In this document: piece after piece, positions 7,571 to 15,846 of the stretch | Position numbering within the stretch: position 1 is the stretch's first letter | Layout: every line of letters starts with the position of its first letter | Assembly: GCA_022562395.1 (NCBI GenBank) | Contig: JADFPI010000003.1 | Span: 1-53,336 of the forward strand | Source: Patescibacteria group bacterium | Lineage (GTDB): Bacteria > Patescibacteriota > Microgenomatia > UBA8517 | Reading direction: 5' to 3' | Length of the DNA: 53,336 nucleotides | Translations under genes and position numbers: made by a program | Notes under the pieces: model-generated | Told to the model about the DNA's origin: nothing | The model's database searches: none | The model's input: only the letters and a program-made list of their open reading frames with translations

Positions 7571-8311
7571 ATGAGTTTTCTTAAGGTTTTTGCTTCTTTT
7601 ATCCTTGCTTTTTTGTTTTTATCGCTGGCAAGCGACAAAGCTTTGGCTTCACTTGTCGTGGTCCAAAAAGATGGCAAGGTTGTCTTAAATGTTTTATCAA
7701 TCGAAAATACTGTTGAGCTTGAAATTCCAAGAAGAGATTATTTAGAGATTAAAAATATAGCTCAAGAGATTCCTGACCCGGGCTCTAAAATTTCATTAAC
7801 CAGAAAAGACGGCAGAGTTACGCTGAATGTTTCTACAAAAAGCGGGGAAAAAAGTTTGGATGTTACAAACTATAAAGATGAAATTGTCGAGATTGAAGAA
7901 AGACCGGCCCTTGAAACAGTGAAGATAGGGGTTTCTGATAATCAATTTACCATCGAGCAAAGGGGAGTAGTTGCCAGGACCGATTACGAGATAAATATTG
8001 ACCCGGAGAGTGCCGGAATTACTTTGACAACTCCTTCCGGTCTTAGATTTTTATCGATCTTGCCTTATGAGGCAGTTGAAACGGCCTTGCGAGCCAAGAT
8101 AATAAATAGACTTACAAACCAGAATAACGTGGCAATAATAGAGGAAGGAAGAGAATTATCTTACGAGTTAGCTGGAGAGCGAGTTCTTAACTTTTTCGAT
8201 GTATTTAAATACCCAGTGCCGGTTAAAACCAAGATTTCGGCTTCAACCGGCGAAGTTTTATCTATCGAGCAACCTACTTGGCTAAGAATTCTAGGCTTCC
8301 TGTTTGTCTAA
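7571..8311 (+). CDS. secreted hypothetical protein
   Basis: Signal peptide-like N-terminus, 246 aa. Confidence 0.6.
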   Translation: MSFLKVFASFILAFLFLSLASDKALASLVVVQKDGKVVLNVLSIENTVELEIPRRDYLEIKNIAQEIPDPGSKISLTRKDGRVTLNVSTKSGEKSLDVTNYKDEIVEIEERPALETVKIGVSDNQFTIEQRGVVARTDYEINIDPESAGITLTTPSGLRFLSILPYEAVETALRAKIINRLTNQNNVAIIEEGRELSYELAGERVLNFFDVFKYPVPVKTKISASTGEVLSIEQPTWLRILGFLFV

Positions 8312-8359
8312 TTGGTTACTCCGTAGGAGCGCTGTGCTTGACCCCCTTGATATACTGAA

Positions 8360-8378
8360 TATACCCCCAGGGGGTATA
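8360..8378. promoter_or_regulatory. CsoR/CstR-type operator TATACCCCC-A-GGGGGTATA
   Basis: Perfect 9-bp inverted repeat next to the repressor start codon. Confidence 0.85.
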
Positions 8379-8379
8379 C

Positions 8380-8616
8380 ATGCAAGACCCTGTTATTTCT
8401 CGCCTTCACAGGATAAAAGGACAAATCGAGGCAGTCGAGAGGATGTACAAAGCTCGAAAGGCCTGTATTGAAGTAGTACGACAGGTTCAAGCGGCAAGAG
8501 CCGCGCTAGGTAGACTTGCGGGCATACTATTAACTGACGAAGCAAAGCGCTGTGTAGATGCTGGAGATTTGAAAGAATTAGAAAAGATTGTCAATAAAAC
8601 TTTTAAAATAGTTTAA
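8380..8616 (+). CDS. CsoR/RcnR/CstR (DUF156) family repressor
   Basis: RLHRIKGQIEAVERM...KACIEVVRQVQAARAALGRLA...EAKRCV. Confidence 0.88.
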   Translation: MQDPVISRLHRIKGQIEAVERMYKARKACIEVVRQVQAARAALGRLAGILLTDEAKRCVDAGDLKELEKIVNKTFKIV

Positions 8617-8621
8617 GAAAG

Positions 8622-9362
8622 ATGTTTGACATCAATTTTCCAGTTGCATTCGGCGCAGGAGTAGTTTCTTTCTTTGCCCCTTGCGTTGTCCCGCTTTTGC
8701 CGGCTTATGTAGGTTATGTTACTGGAGTTTCTGCAAAAGACTTGAAGGCTTCTAATTTCGGTAAATACAGAACCCAACTTATTGTTTCAAGCCTCTTTTA
8801 TATCATCGGGTTTTCAATTATCTTTGTTATCTTGGGAACTGCAGCAGCCGGCTTGGGACAATCACTGCGCCAATTTGACAACATAATTCGAATTGCAGGA
8901 GGAGCGTTAATTCTTGTGCTCGGCCTTAATTTTGCCGGCTTTTTGCCGATACCTGCACTAGCGAAGGAACGCAAATTTAAAGTACCAACGTGGGTCAATA
9001 AACTTGGGTATGGCCGTGCTTTTTTAGTGGGCGTCGTTTTTGCCGTTGCCTGGACGCCTTGCGTCGGAGCAGTTTTGGGTTCAATTTTGGCCCTGGCAGC
9101 GATTTCGGGAACAGCAACAACCGGAGCGTCTCTGCTTTTGGTTTATTCGCTTGGCATATCCATCCCTTTTATGCTCGTTTCCTTAACCCTTGCCCAGGCT
9201 CCCAAATACATTCCCGCCATCTCCCGTTATATCGGCCCAATATCAAAAATTGCCGGACTAATTCTTGCCGCCTTAGGGCTTTTGCTCTTGACCAACACAT
9301 ACCGTTTTGTCAACGCTTGGCTTTTTGAGATTGCATTTAGCCTGGGATATCAGATAAAGTAA
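8622..9362 (+). CDS. ccdA: CcdA-family thiol-disulfide transmembrane protein
   Basis: FFAPCVVPLLPAYVGY and AWTPCVGAVLG motifs. Confidence 0.88.
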   Translation: MFDINFPVAFGAGVVSFFAPCVVPLLPAYVGYVTGVSAKDLKASNFGKYRTQLIVSSLFYIIGFSIIFVILGTAAAGLGQSLRQFDNIIRIAGGALILVLGLNFAGFLPIPALAKERKFKVPTWVNKLGYGRAFLVGVVFAVAWTPCVGAVLGSILALAAISGTATTGASLLLVYSLGISIPFMLVSLTLAQAPKYIPAISRYIGPISKIAGLILAALGLLLLTNTYRFVNAWLFEIAFSLGYQIK

Positions 9363-9365
9363 ATA

Positions 9366-9437
9366 GCCACAGTTAGATAGTTTGTACATCTAACGTGGCC
9401 CCGTGAGATCTGAAAGTATCTCACTGGGGGGGGTGAG
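9366..9437 (+). promoter_or_regulatory. two-hairpin RNA leader (copy c)
   Basis: GCCAC-A-GUUAGAU...AUCUAAC-GUGGC, then CCCCGUGAGAU...AUCUCACUGGGG, then GGGGUGAG SD. Confidence 0.65.
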
Positions 9438-9440
9438 AAC

Positions 9441-10022
9441 ATGAATAAAAACTTAATTGTAGCAATAGCAGTAATTTTAGTCTTAGGTGTTGGTGGTTTC
9501 CTTGTATTCCGTGGTAGTGGACAAGATTCTACAACTCCTGGGGCTTCTCAAACAACCAAGTCTAGGCCTGTCCCTGCCGAGGTTTCTGGTTCATTTACAA
9601 AAGGGCAGGAAGCGCCTGATGTTAGTTTTACCGACTTTGACGGCAATACTCACAACCTTTCTGACTTTGCCGGCCAGGCTGTAATTTTGGATTATTGGGC
9701 AGATTGGTGTCCCTTTTGCAGAGCAGAAATGCCGGAATTGCAGGCGGCTCAAGATAAATATGGCGACGACCTGGTTATGGTTGGAGTGCACAGAACTGGT
9801 ACAGAATCTAAAGAGGTTGGTCAGCGCTTTGCCGACAAGATTGGAATAACCTATCTTTTGGTAGTAGATCCGGACGACTCGCTTTATCGGGCAGCAGGAG
9901 GTTTCGGAATGCCAGTTGCCGTTTTTATCGACAAGGATGGCGTGGTAACCGAGATTAAATCTGGTCCGAAAACTAAAGAGGAGATTGAAGAAAAGGTAAG
10001 TAGGTTAATAAGTAGTCAATAG
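9441..10022 (+). CDS. TlpA/ResA-like membrane-anchored thioredoxin
   Basis: WADWCPFCRAEMPELQ active site plus N-terminal anchor. Confidence 0.88.
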   Translation: MNKNLIVAIAVILVLGVGGFLVFRGSGQDSTTPGASQTTKSRPVPAEVSGSFTKGQEAPDVSFTDFDGNTHNLSDFAGQAVILDYWADWCPFCRAEMPELQAAQDKYGDDLVMVGVHRTGTESKEVGQRFADKIGITYLLVVDPDDSLYRAAGGFGMPVAVFIDKDGVVTEIKSGPKTKEEIEEKVSRLISSQ

Positions 10023-10032
10023 CAAATAACTA

Positions 10033-11040
10033 ATGGATATTCGTGGGATTACATTGAGCAAGGTTTTGATTATTGCTGCTATTGCTTCAGTGGTGGTTAT
10101 CAGTGTGATATCAAGAATTAGGGGGAGGGCAAACCCAGTGACAGAAATAACAAAAAGAGCAACGCAGGCAATAACAGGAGGAGGTGGGTTTGATTTTGAC
10201 GAGAACACCCCCGGTTATGAAAATTACACGAAGCTTCTACAAGGTTGTCCGTTCAAAGATTGTATCCCTTCAATTGATAATCCGGTTTTTGAGTCGGTTG
10301 GTGCGGCTGACAAATGGCTTGAGGCGAACGACGTTGTTTTTGCACTGGACTACAAGGGGGAGGCAAGAGCGTATGCTCAAAGAATTCTCAATTTGCACGA
10401 AATTGTTAATGATGTAGTTGCGGGCGATCCTTTGGCAGTAACATTTTGTCCCCTTTGCGGTTCGGCGCTTGCATTTGATCGGCGCATTAACGGTCAAACT
10501 CTCGAATTTGGAGTGTCTGGCAAGCTTCACGATAACGACTTGATTATGTATGATAGACAGACAGAAAGCCTTTGGCAACAAATTACGGGCGAAGCTATAG
10601 TAGGAGAACTTTTTGAAAAGAAGCTGAAACAGGTTCCTATGAGTGGAATGCGCTGGAGCCAGTTTAAGGAGGAGTTTCCCCAGGGACAAGTTCTTTCCCG
10701 CGATACTGGTTTTTCCAGAAACTATGACCGCTATCCATATGGAAACTACGAACAAGACAGCTCTCCGCTTTTCCCTGTCGAGGGAGGGGTAGACCAAACG
10801 ATTCATCCCAAAACGGTTGTGTACGGTGTTGAGGTTAATGGTAAGTTTAAGGCATATGAACAAGACAAAATCGAAGTCCAAGGGACTATCAAGGATAAAA
10901 TTGGAGGAGTTGAGATTGAAATTTCGTATAATAATGGAGACGTGACAGTTAAAAATCTTGACACAGGAGATGAGGTTGTTGCGACAAGGCTATTCTGGTT
11001 TGCCTGGAAAGCGTTCCGTCCGGAGACGGATTTATACTAG
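10033..11040 (+). CDS. DUF3179 domain-containing protein
   Basis: VTFCPLCGSALAFDRRINGQTLEFGVSGKLHDNDLIMYDRQTESLWQQITGEAIVG. Confidence 0.85.
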   Translation: MDIRGITLSKVLIIAAIASVVVISVISRIRGRANPVTEITKRATQAITGGGGFDFDENTPGYENYTKLLQGCPFKDCIPSIDNPVFESVGAADKWLEANDVVFALDYKGEARAYAQRILNLHEIVNDVVAGDPLAVTFCPLCGSALAFDRRINGQTLEFGVSGKLHDNDLIMYDRQTESLWQQITGEAIVGELFEKKLKQVPMSGMRWSQFKEEFPQGQVLSRDTGFSRNYDRYPYGNYEQDSSPLFPVEGGVDQTIHPKTVVYGVEVNGKFKAYEQDKIEVQGTIKDKIGGVEIEISYNNGDVTVKNLDTGDEVVATRLFWFAWKAFRPETDLY

Positions 11041-11042
11041 GC

Positions 11043-11207
11043 GTGACTTTAGGGAGGCTTGTCACTCGCCACGTCGCGCAAAGCTATGCGGCGTGCGACC
11101 GTAGCCAGGTGTACAGAGGACCCTCCTTCGCTAAGGCTTCGGAAGGGTTAGGGTTCGCTCATAATTTATAATAAAAATAAAGGAGGGCGAAGGGTGGTGA
11201 GTAAAAT
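11043..11207 (+). promoter_or_regulatory. structured leader with c-di-GMP-I-like segment and anti-SD
   Basis: GUCGCGCAAAGCUAUGCGG...CGUAGCCAGGUGUAC; CCCUCCUU (11121-11128) perfectly complements AAGGAGGG (11180-11187). Confidence 0.4.
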
Positions 11208-11654
11208 ATGAATAAAAACTTACTTATAGGCTTGGCCGTGTTAGTTGTCCTTGGTGGAGGTTATCTTTTGCTTTCCAGAGGAGCAGGCTATCAAACGCCT
11301 GAGACCGCAACACCTACTCGGCAGGAACCTCAAGCTACTGAGCCGGCGAAGGAAGAGGAGGAGGGAGAAGTTACGGAGGCACGCGAAATAGTTGTGGAGG
11401 GAAGCGAATTTTCTTTTTCCCCATCAAGCATTACCGTAAATGCTGGAGAAAAGGTAAAGTTAACGTTTAATAACGTAGGCTCTTTTCCCCACAACCTTAC
11501 GGTCGAAGGACTCGGAATAGCAACAAAGACAATAGGTGGAGGGCAATCAGACACAATAGAGTTTACAGTTGAAGAAGGTGGAACTTATACCACTTTCTGC
11601 AGCGTTGGCAATCATAGAGCTCAAGGAATGGAGGGAACACTCGAAGTCGAGTGA
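11208..11654 (+). CDS. cupredoxin (plastocyanin-like)
   Basis: VNAGEKVKLTFNNVGSFPHNLTVEG...TYTTFCSVGNHRAQGMEGTLEV. Confidence 0.88.
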   Translation: MNKNLLIGLAVLVVLGGGYLLLSRGAGYQTPETATPTRQEPQATEPAKEEEEGEVTEAREIVVEGSEFSFSPSSITVNAGEKVKLTFNNVGSFPHNLTVEGLGIATKTIGGGQSDTIEFTVEEGGTYTTFCSVGNHRAQGMEGTLEVE

Positions 11655-11762
11655 ATTTCTAATTTCTAATTCCTAATTTCTAAACAATATCAAATTTCTA
11701 AATTCAAATTCTAAAACTTTTGAATTTTGTTATTTGGATTTTGGATTTATTTTGAGCTTGCG

Positions 11763-11781
11763 AAAAACAAGCTTTGCTTAT
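11763..11781. repeat. dispersed element AAAAACAAGCTTTGCTTAT
   Basis: Same core as 28931-28950 and 28962-28980. Confidence 0.6.
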
Positions 11782-11853
11782 TTAGAATTGGGTGCTTAGG
11801 ATTTCTCCGCCCAAATATTCAATTTTTGGCGGGGCGAAAGGTGGTGAGAAAAG

Positions 11854-12105
11854 ATGACTGTTACAGTTTATTCAACAACAACTTGCCCATACTGCAAAAT
11901 GCTCAAAAAGTATTTGGAAGAGAAAAACGTTAAATATACGGAAAAGCTTGTGGATCAAGATGATGCCGCCCAGAAAGAGATGGCGGAAGCATCAGGCGGA
12001 TTTATGGGAGTACCTTTTACCGTGGTCACCAAAGACGATGGAACAAAGGAAACAATAATAGGGTTTGACAAGGGGGAAGTAGACAAGGTTTTGGGCCTTA
12101 ACTAG
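11854..12105 (+). CDS. glutaredoxin
   Basis: TTCPYCKMLKKYLEEKNVKY...GGFMGVPFTVV. Confidence 0.9.
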   Translation: MTVTVYSTTTCPYCKMLKKYLEEKNVKYTEKLVDQDDAAQKEMAEASGGFMGVPFTVVTKDDGTKETIIGFDKGEVDKVLGLN

Positions 12106-12139
12106 TGGGCCAGTTCGTTGATAAACTAGTGCTAGAATT

Positions 12140-12790
12140 ATGATTTTCGTTAACTTCAAGACTTACAAGGAAGCTTCAGGCAAAAACACACTCTCCTTAA
12201 CCCAGACAATTTGCGACTTAGCCAGCGAGACGAAGGTTGAAATTATTGCTTGCCCGCAGGCCGTTGATTTAAGGCAGGTAATTGAAGTGTCTAATCGCCC
12301 AGTATGGACTCAACATGTTGACGCCGTCGAGCGGGGGAGGGCAACGGGTTGGTTCCCGCCTGAGGTTGCAAAAGAAGCAGGGGCCGAAGGCACGTTTCTT
12401 AATCATTCCGAGCACAAATTGTCAATTGGCCAGCTTGGGGAAATAATGGCCCGTTGCAGGCAAGCTGGTCTAAAGACTTTAGTTTTTGCAGATTCTGTCG
12501 AAGAAGCAAAAGTCGTTTCCAAATTTAAACCGGATTATATTGGCTATGAACCCCAAGAGCTTATTGCCAGCAAAACTACTTCAGTTTCCCAAGAAAAACC
12601 GGAAATTATAAGAAGTGTTGTTAAGGAAGTTCCCAAGACAGCGATATTAATTGGTGCAGGAGTAAAGGGAAGAAAGGATGTTCAAGTGGGGATAAAACTA
12701 GGTGCAACAGGAATTGTGTTATCCTCGGCGGTTGTTTTGGCAAAAAATCCCAAAGAGGTTTTAAAAGATTTAGTAAAAGGGTTTAAATGA
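12140..12790 (+). CDS. tpiA: triosephosphate isomerase, archaeal-type
   Basis: 216 aa; VNFKTY, EGTFLNHSEHK, YEPQELIASK, GAGVKGRKD. Confidence 0.88.
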   Translation: MIFVNFKTYKEASGKNTLSLTQTICDLASETKVEIIACPQAVDLRQVIEVSNRPVWTQHVDAVERGRATGWFPPEVAKEAGAEGTFLNHSEHKLSIGQLGEIMARCRQAGLKTLVFADSVEEAKVVSKFKPDYIGYEPQELIASKTTSVSQEKPEIIRSVVKEVPKTAILIGAGVKGRKDVQVGIKLGATGIVLSSAVVLAKNPKEVLKDLVKGFK

Positions 12791-13236
12791 CAATTTATAT
12801 AGCAGCTGACCATGGAGGTTATTGGTTAAAAGAACAGATAAAGCAGGATTTAAGGCAAAAAGGAAACGAAGTTAAGGATTTAGGAAATAGCAAGTTTGAT
12901 TCAGGCGACGATTATCCTGATTTTGTCATCCCGGCTGCCGAGTCTGTGGCACAAGACCCAAAGGGTTTCGGTATTGTTATCGGGCGGTCTGGAAATGGAG
13001 AAGCAATTGCTGCCAATAAAGTAAAAGGTGTCCGGGCCGTACTTTGTTTAAATCCCGAGATGGCCAAAAAAGCGAGAGAGGATAATAATGCTAATGTATT
13101 AGCTCTAGGCGCCGATTTCGTCGATGTTTCCAAAGCAGGCAAGATAGTGGAAGTTTTTTTAGACACTCCATTTCCGGAGGAGGACAGACACGTTAGGCGC
13201 CTAGCTAAGATTACCTCTTATGAAGGATCTTCCTAA
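12787..13236 (+). CDS. rpiB: ribose-5-phosphate isomerase B
   Basis: IAADHGGYWLKEQIKQDL...GIVIGRSGNGEAIAANKVKGVRA. Confidence 0.92.
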   Translation: MTIYIAADHGGYWLKEQIKQDLRQKGNEVKDLGNSKFDSGDDYPDFVIPAAESVAQDPKGFGIVIGRSGNGEAIAANKVKGVRAVLCLNPEMAKKAREDNNANVLALGADFVDVSKAGKIVEVFLDTPFPEEDRHVRRLAKITSYEGSS

Positions 13237-14239
13237 AATAAGCGATTTAGATATTCAGGGAAAGAAAGTATTGGTTAGGGTGGATTTGGACTACAAAGAC
13301 CTGCCTGCTCGCGCAGGTGATGTAAGTGGTACAAAAAGGCAAGAGGCGCTTTTGGCAACTTTAGAATATTTGGTCGAAAGAGCCTCCGAGATAATACTTT
13401 TAAGCCATAGAGGTAGACCCGGTGGTAAAACTGATGATTCTTTGAGTACCAAACCTGTCGCCGATAGACTGGAGGATTTTTTAAGAAAAAAATGGGGAGA
13501 AGAAAAAATTAAAAGATTTAATATGTTTATAATGGAGAATCTGCGTTTCAATCCTGGGGAGTCCCTCGACTACACTCGGGATAAAGAGGCAAAAGAATTC
13601 GCGGAGCACCTAGCCGAAGAAGGAAACGCATATGTGAATGAAGCTTTTGCCTCAAGCCACAGAAAACACGCATCAATTGTCGCTCTGCCAGGTTTATTGC
13701 CGCATGCAGCAGGGTTTCATTTTGTTAAGGAAGTAGAAAATCTGGGTAGGGTATTGGAGAATCCCCGAAGGCCGGTTGTAGTAATTATTGGCGGGGTGAA
13801 AGAGGATAAGCTAACTTATGTTGAACCTTTTAAAAAGTTTGCGGATAGGATTTTAATAGGAGGAAGACTGCCCACGTTTTTACCGGAAGATTACAAGGAA
13901 GAAAAGGTAGTTGTGGCTAAACTAAATCAAGACAGGCAAGATATAACGCTAAACTCAATTGAAGAGTTTGAGAAAGAGATTGCTAAAGCAAAAACTTTAG
14001 TGGTTTCGGGTCCGATGGGGAAGTTTGAGGACGAGGGCCAAAGGTTGGGGACAGAAAGAGTATTAAAGGTAGCGTCAGAATCGTCCGCTTTTAAAGTTGT
14101 AGGAGGCGGAGATACCCAGCGTGCACTCTCTACTTTTGGATTATCTGATAAATTTGACTGGGTATCGGTAGGGGGAGGTGCAATGCTTGAATTTTTAGCA
14201 AAAGGAACTTTACCAGGAATAGAGGCGCTGCTAAACTGA
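13220..14239 (+). CDS. pgk: phosphoglycerate kinase
   Basis: KKVLVRVDLD, LSHRGRPGG, FASSHRKHASI, GPMGKFED, VVGGGDT. Confidence 0.92.
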   Translation: MKDLPKISDLDIQGKKVLVRVDLDYKDLPARAGDVSGTKRQEALLATLEYLVERASEIILLSHRGRPGGKTDDSLSTKPVADRLEDFLRKKWGEEKIKRFNMFIMENLRFNPGESLDYTRDKEAKEFAEHLAEEGNAYVNEAFASSHRKHASIVALPGLLPHAAGFHFVKEVENLGRVLENPRRPVVVIIGGVKEDKLTYVEPFKKFADRILIGGRLPTFLPEDYKEEKVVVAKLNQDRQDITLNSIEEFEKEIAKAKTLVVSGPMGKFEDEGQRLGTERVLKVASESSAFKVVGGGDTQRALSTFGLSDKFDWVSVGGGAMLEFLAKGTLPGIEALLN

Positions 14240-14248
14240 AATACTATC

Positions 14249-15349
14249 ATGATTAAAGTTGGAATTAATGGATTTGGAAGAATTGGAAGGTTAGCCTTCA
14301 GAGTCGGGCTTCTCAAGCATAAAAATCAGTTGGAATTTAGCGCAATAAACACTTCGGGAAGCATGTCGCCTTCAGGCTGGGCTCACCTCGTCAACTACGA
14401 CACAATGTACAGGAAGTTTGAGAAGGTGGTTAAGGCAGATGATTTAAAGGACTCAAAAGACGCAACCGATAAAGACCCCTTAATTGGCTATCTTAAAGTC
14501 GAGGGAAATAGGATTCCGGTTTTGGCCCAGAGGGATCCTGCCAAGATTCCTTGGGGAAAATATGGAGTCGAGGTTGTTATTGAGTCAACAGGGAGGTTTG
14601 CCAGCGAGGAAGATGCCAAAAAACATGCATTGGGTGGAGCAAAGCGAGTTGTTATTTCTGCTCCTTCAAAGGGTGGAAATGTGGGAACTTACGTTTTGGG
14701 CGTAAACGAAGTAAAAGGGGATGTTGAAGTTATCTCAAATGCATCTTGTACTACTAACTGTGTTGCGCCGATTGCGGCGGTTATGCATTCTAAGTTTGGT
14801 ATAAAAAGGGCTGCTATGGTTACAATTCATGGATACACGGATGACCAACGGCTTCAAGATAATTCCCACAAAGATTTGCGGCGTGCTCGCGCAGCGGCTG
14901 AAAATATCGTGCCCACCACGACAGGTGCTGCAAAAGCAACAACAGAAACCATCCCCGAGCTTAAAGGCCTTTTTGATGGAGTAGCTTTAAGGGTGCCCGT
15001 TGCCACCGGTTCGATTACCGACTTTACGGTAGTTACAAAAAGGGACGTTACGGTTAAGGAGATAAACGACGCTTTCGTGGAGGCCTCAAAAAACTTTCTT
15101 TATAAAGGTATCTTGGCAGTGACAGACGAACCTCTTGTTTCATCAGATATTATTGGCAGGAGCGAGTCGGCGATTGTTGATTTGTCTTTAACGCAAGTGA
15201 TTGACGGTAATTTAGTTAAAGTTTTTGCTTGGTACGATAACGAGTGGGGTTATTCGAATAGGCTGATAGAGCAAGTTATTAGAGTAGGCAAGGCGCTAGA
15301 CAGCAATAAAGCACCCACAGATCCAATATCTTTATCATTTAAGAAGTAG
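14249..15349 (+). CDS. gap: glyceraldehyde-3-phosphate dehydrogenase
   Basis: VGINGFGRIGR, SNASCTTNCVAP, WYDNEWGYSNR. Confidence 0.95.
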   Translation: MIKVGINGFGRIGRLAFRVGLLKHKNQLEFSAINTSGSMSPSGWAHLVNYDTMYRKFEKVVKADDLKDSKDATDKDPLIGYLKVEGNRIPVLAQRDPAKIPWGKYGVEVVIESTGRFASEEDAKKHALGGAKRVVISAPSKGGNVGTYVLGVNEVKGDVEVISNASCTTNCVAPIAAVMHSKFGIKRAAMVTIHGYTDDQRLQDNSHKDLRRARAAAENIVPTTTGAAKATTETIPELKGLFDGVALRVPVATGSITDFTVVTKRDVTVKEINDAFVEASKNFLYKGILAVTDEPLVSSDIIGRSESAIVDLSLTQVIDGNLVKVFAWYDNEWGYSNRLIEQVIRVGKALDSNKAPTDPISLSFKK

Positions 15350-15360
15350 GCAGCAATTGC

Positions 15361-15846
15361 ATGAAGCTCGAACCCAAAGGACGAGACGATAGCCACGTTT
15401 TTGATTATTCTAAAATAACCGAGAAAATTTATGTAGGCAGTGATTTTTGCAAAGGGGGAGTTTGTTTGATACACGGTGAGGAATTTAAATCTTTGGGCAT
15501 AAGCGTTGAACTAAATTTGAGCCATGAGGAGAATGAATTGCCCCCGAATAATCTTGAAATATACACTTGGATTCCTGTTGTCGATGGCTATGCGCCAAGC
15601 CAAAACCAGCTAGATGTTGGAACCGCTATCATTAATGAGGCGGTTAAGGATGATAAAGTGGTATATGTCCATTGCAGAAATGGCCACGGAAGGAGCCCGA
15701 CAGTGGTTGCTGCCTATTTTATTCGCTATGAAGGCTTAGGGGTTGACGAAATAATAGGTGTTATAAAGGGTAAACGGCCGGAGATTCATATAGAAAAGGT
15801 GCAGCGCGTTGCGCTTAAGAAATTTAAAAAGCGATGGTTGAGATAA
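15361..15846 (+). CDS. dual-specificity (DSP/PTP-fold) protein phosphatase
   Basis: VHCRNGHGRSPTVVAAY (HCX5R) signature. Confidence 0.85.
   Translation: MKLEPKGRDDSHVFDYSKITEKIYVGSDFCKGGVCLIHGEEFKSLGISVELNLSHEENELPPNNLEIYTWIPVVDGYAPSQNQLDVGTAIINEAVKDDKVVYVHCRNGHGRSPTVVAAYFIRYEGLGVDEIIGVIKGKRPEIHIEKVQRVALKKFKKRWLR

Noticed and set aside
10270-10881. 203-aa minus-strand ORF opposite DUF3179
   Set aside because: Overlaps a clear conserved gene entirely; no motif.
11655-11760. AATTTCTAATTTCTAATTCCTAATTTCTAA repeats as a CRISPR-like or iteron array
   Set aside because: Short degenerate AT-rich tandem repeats with no spacers; likely simple-sequence drift.
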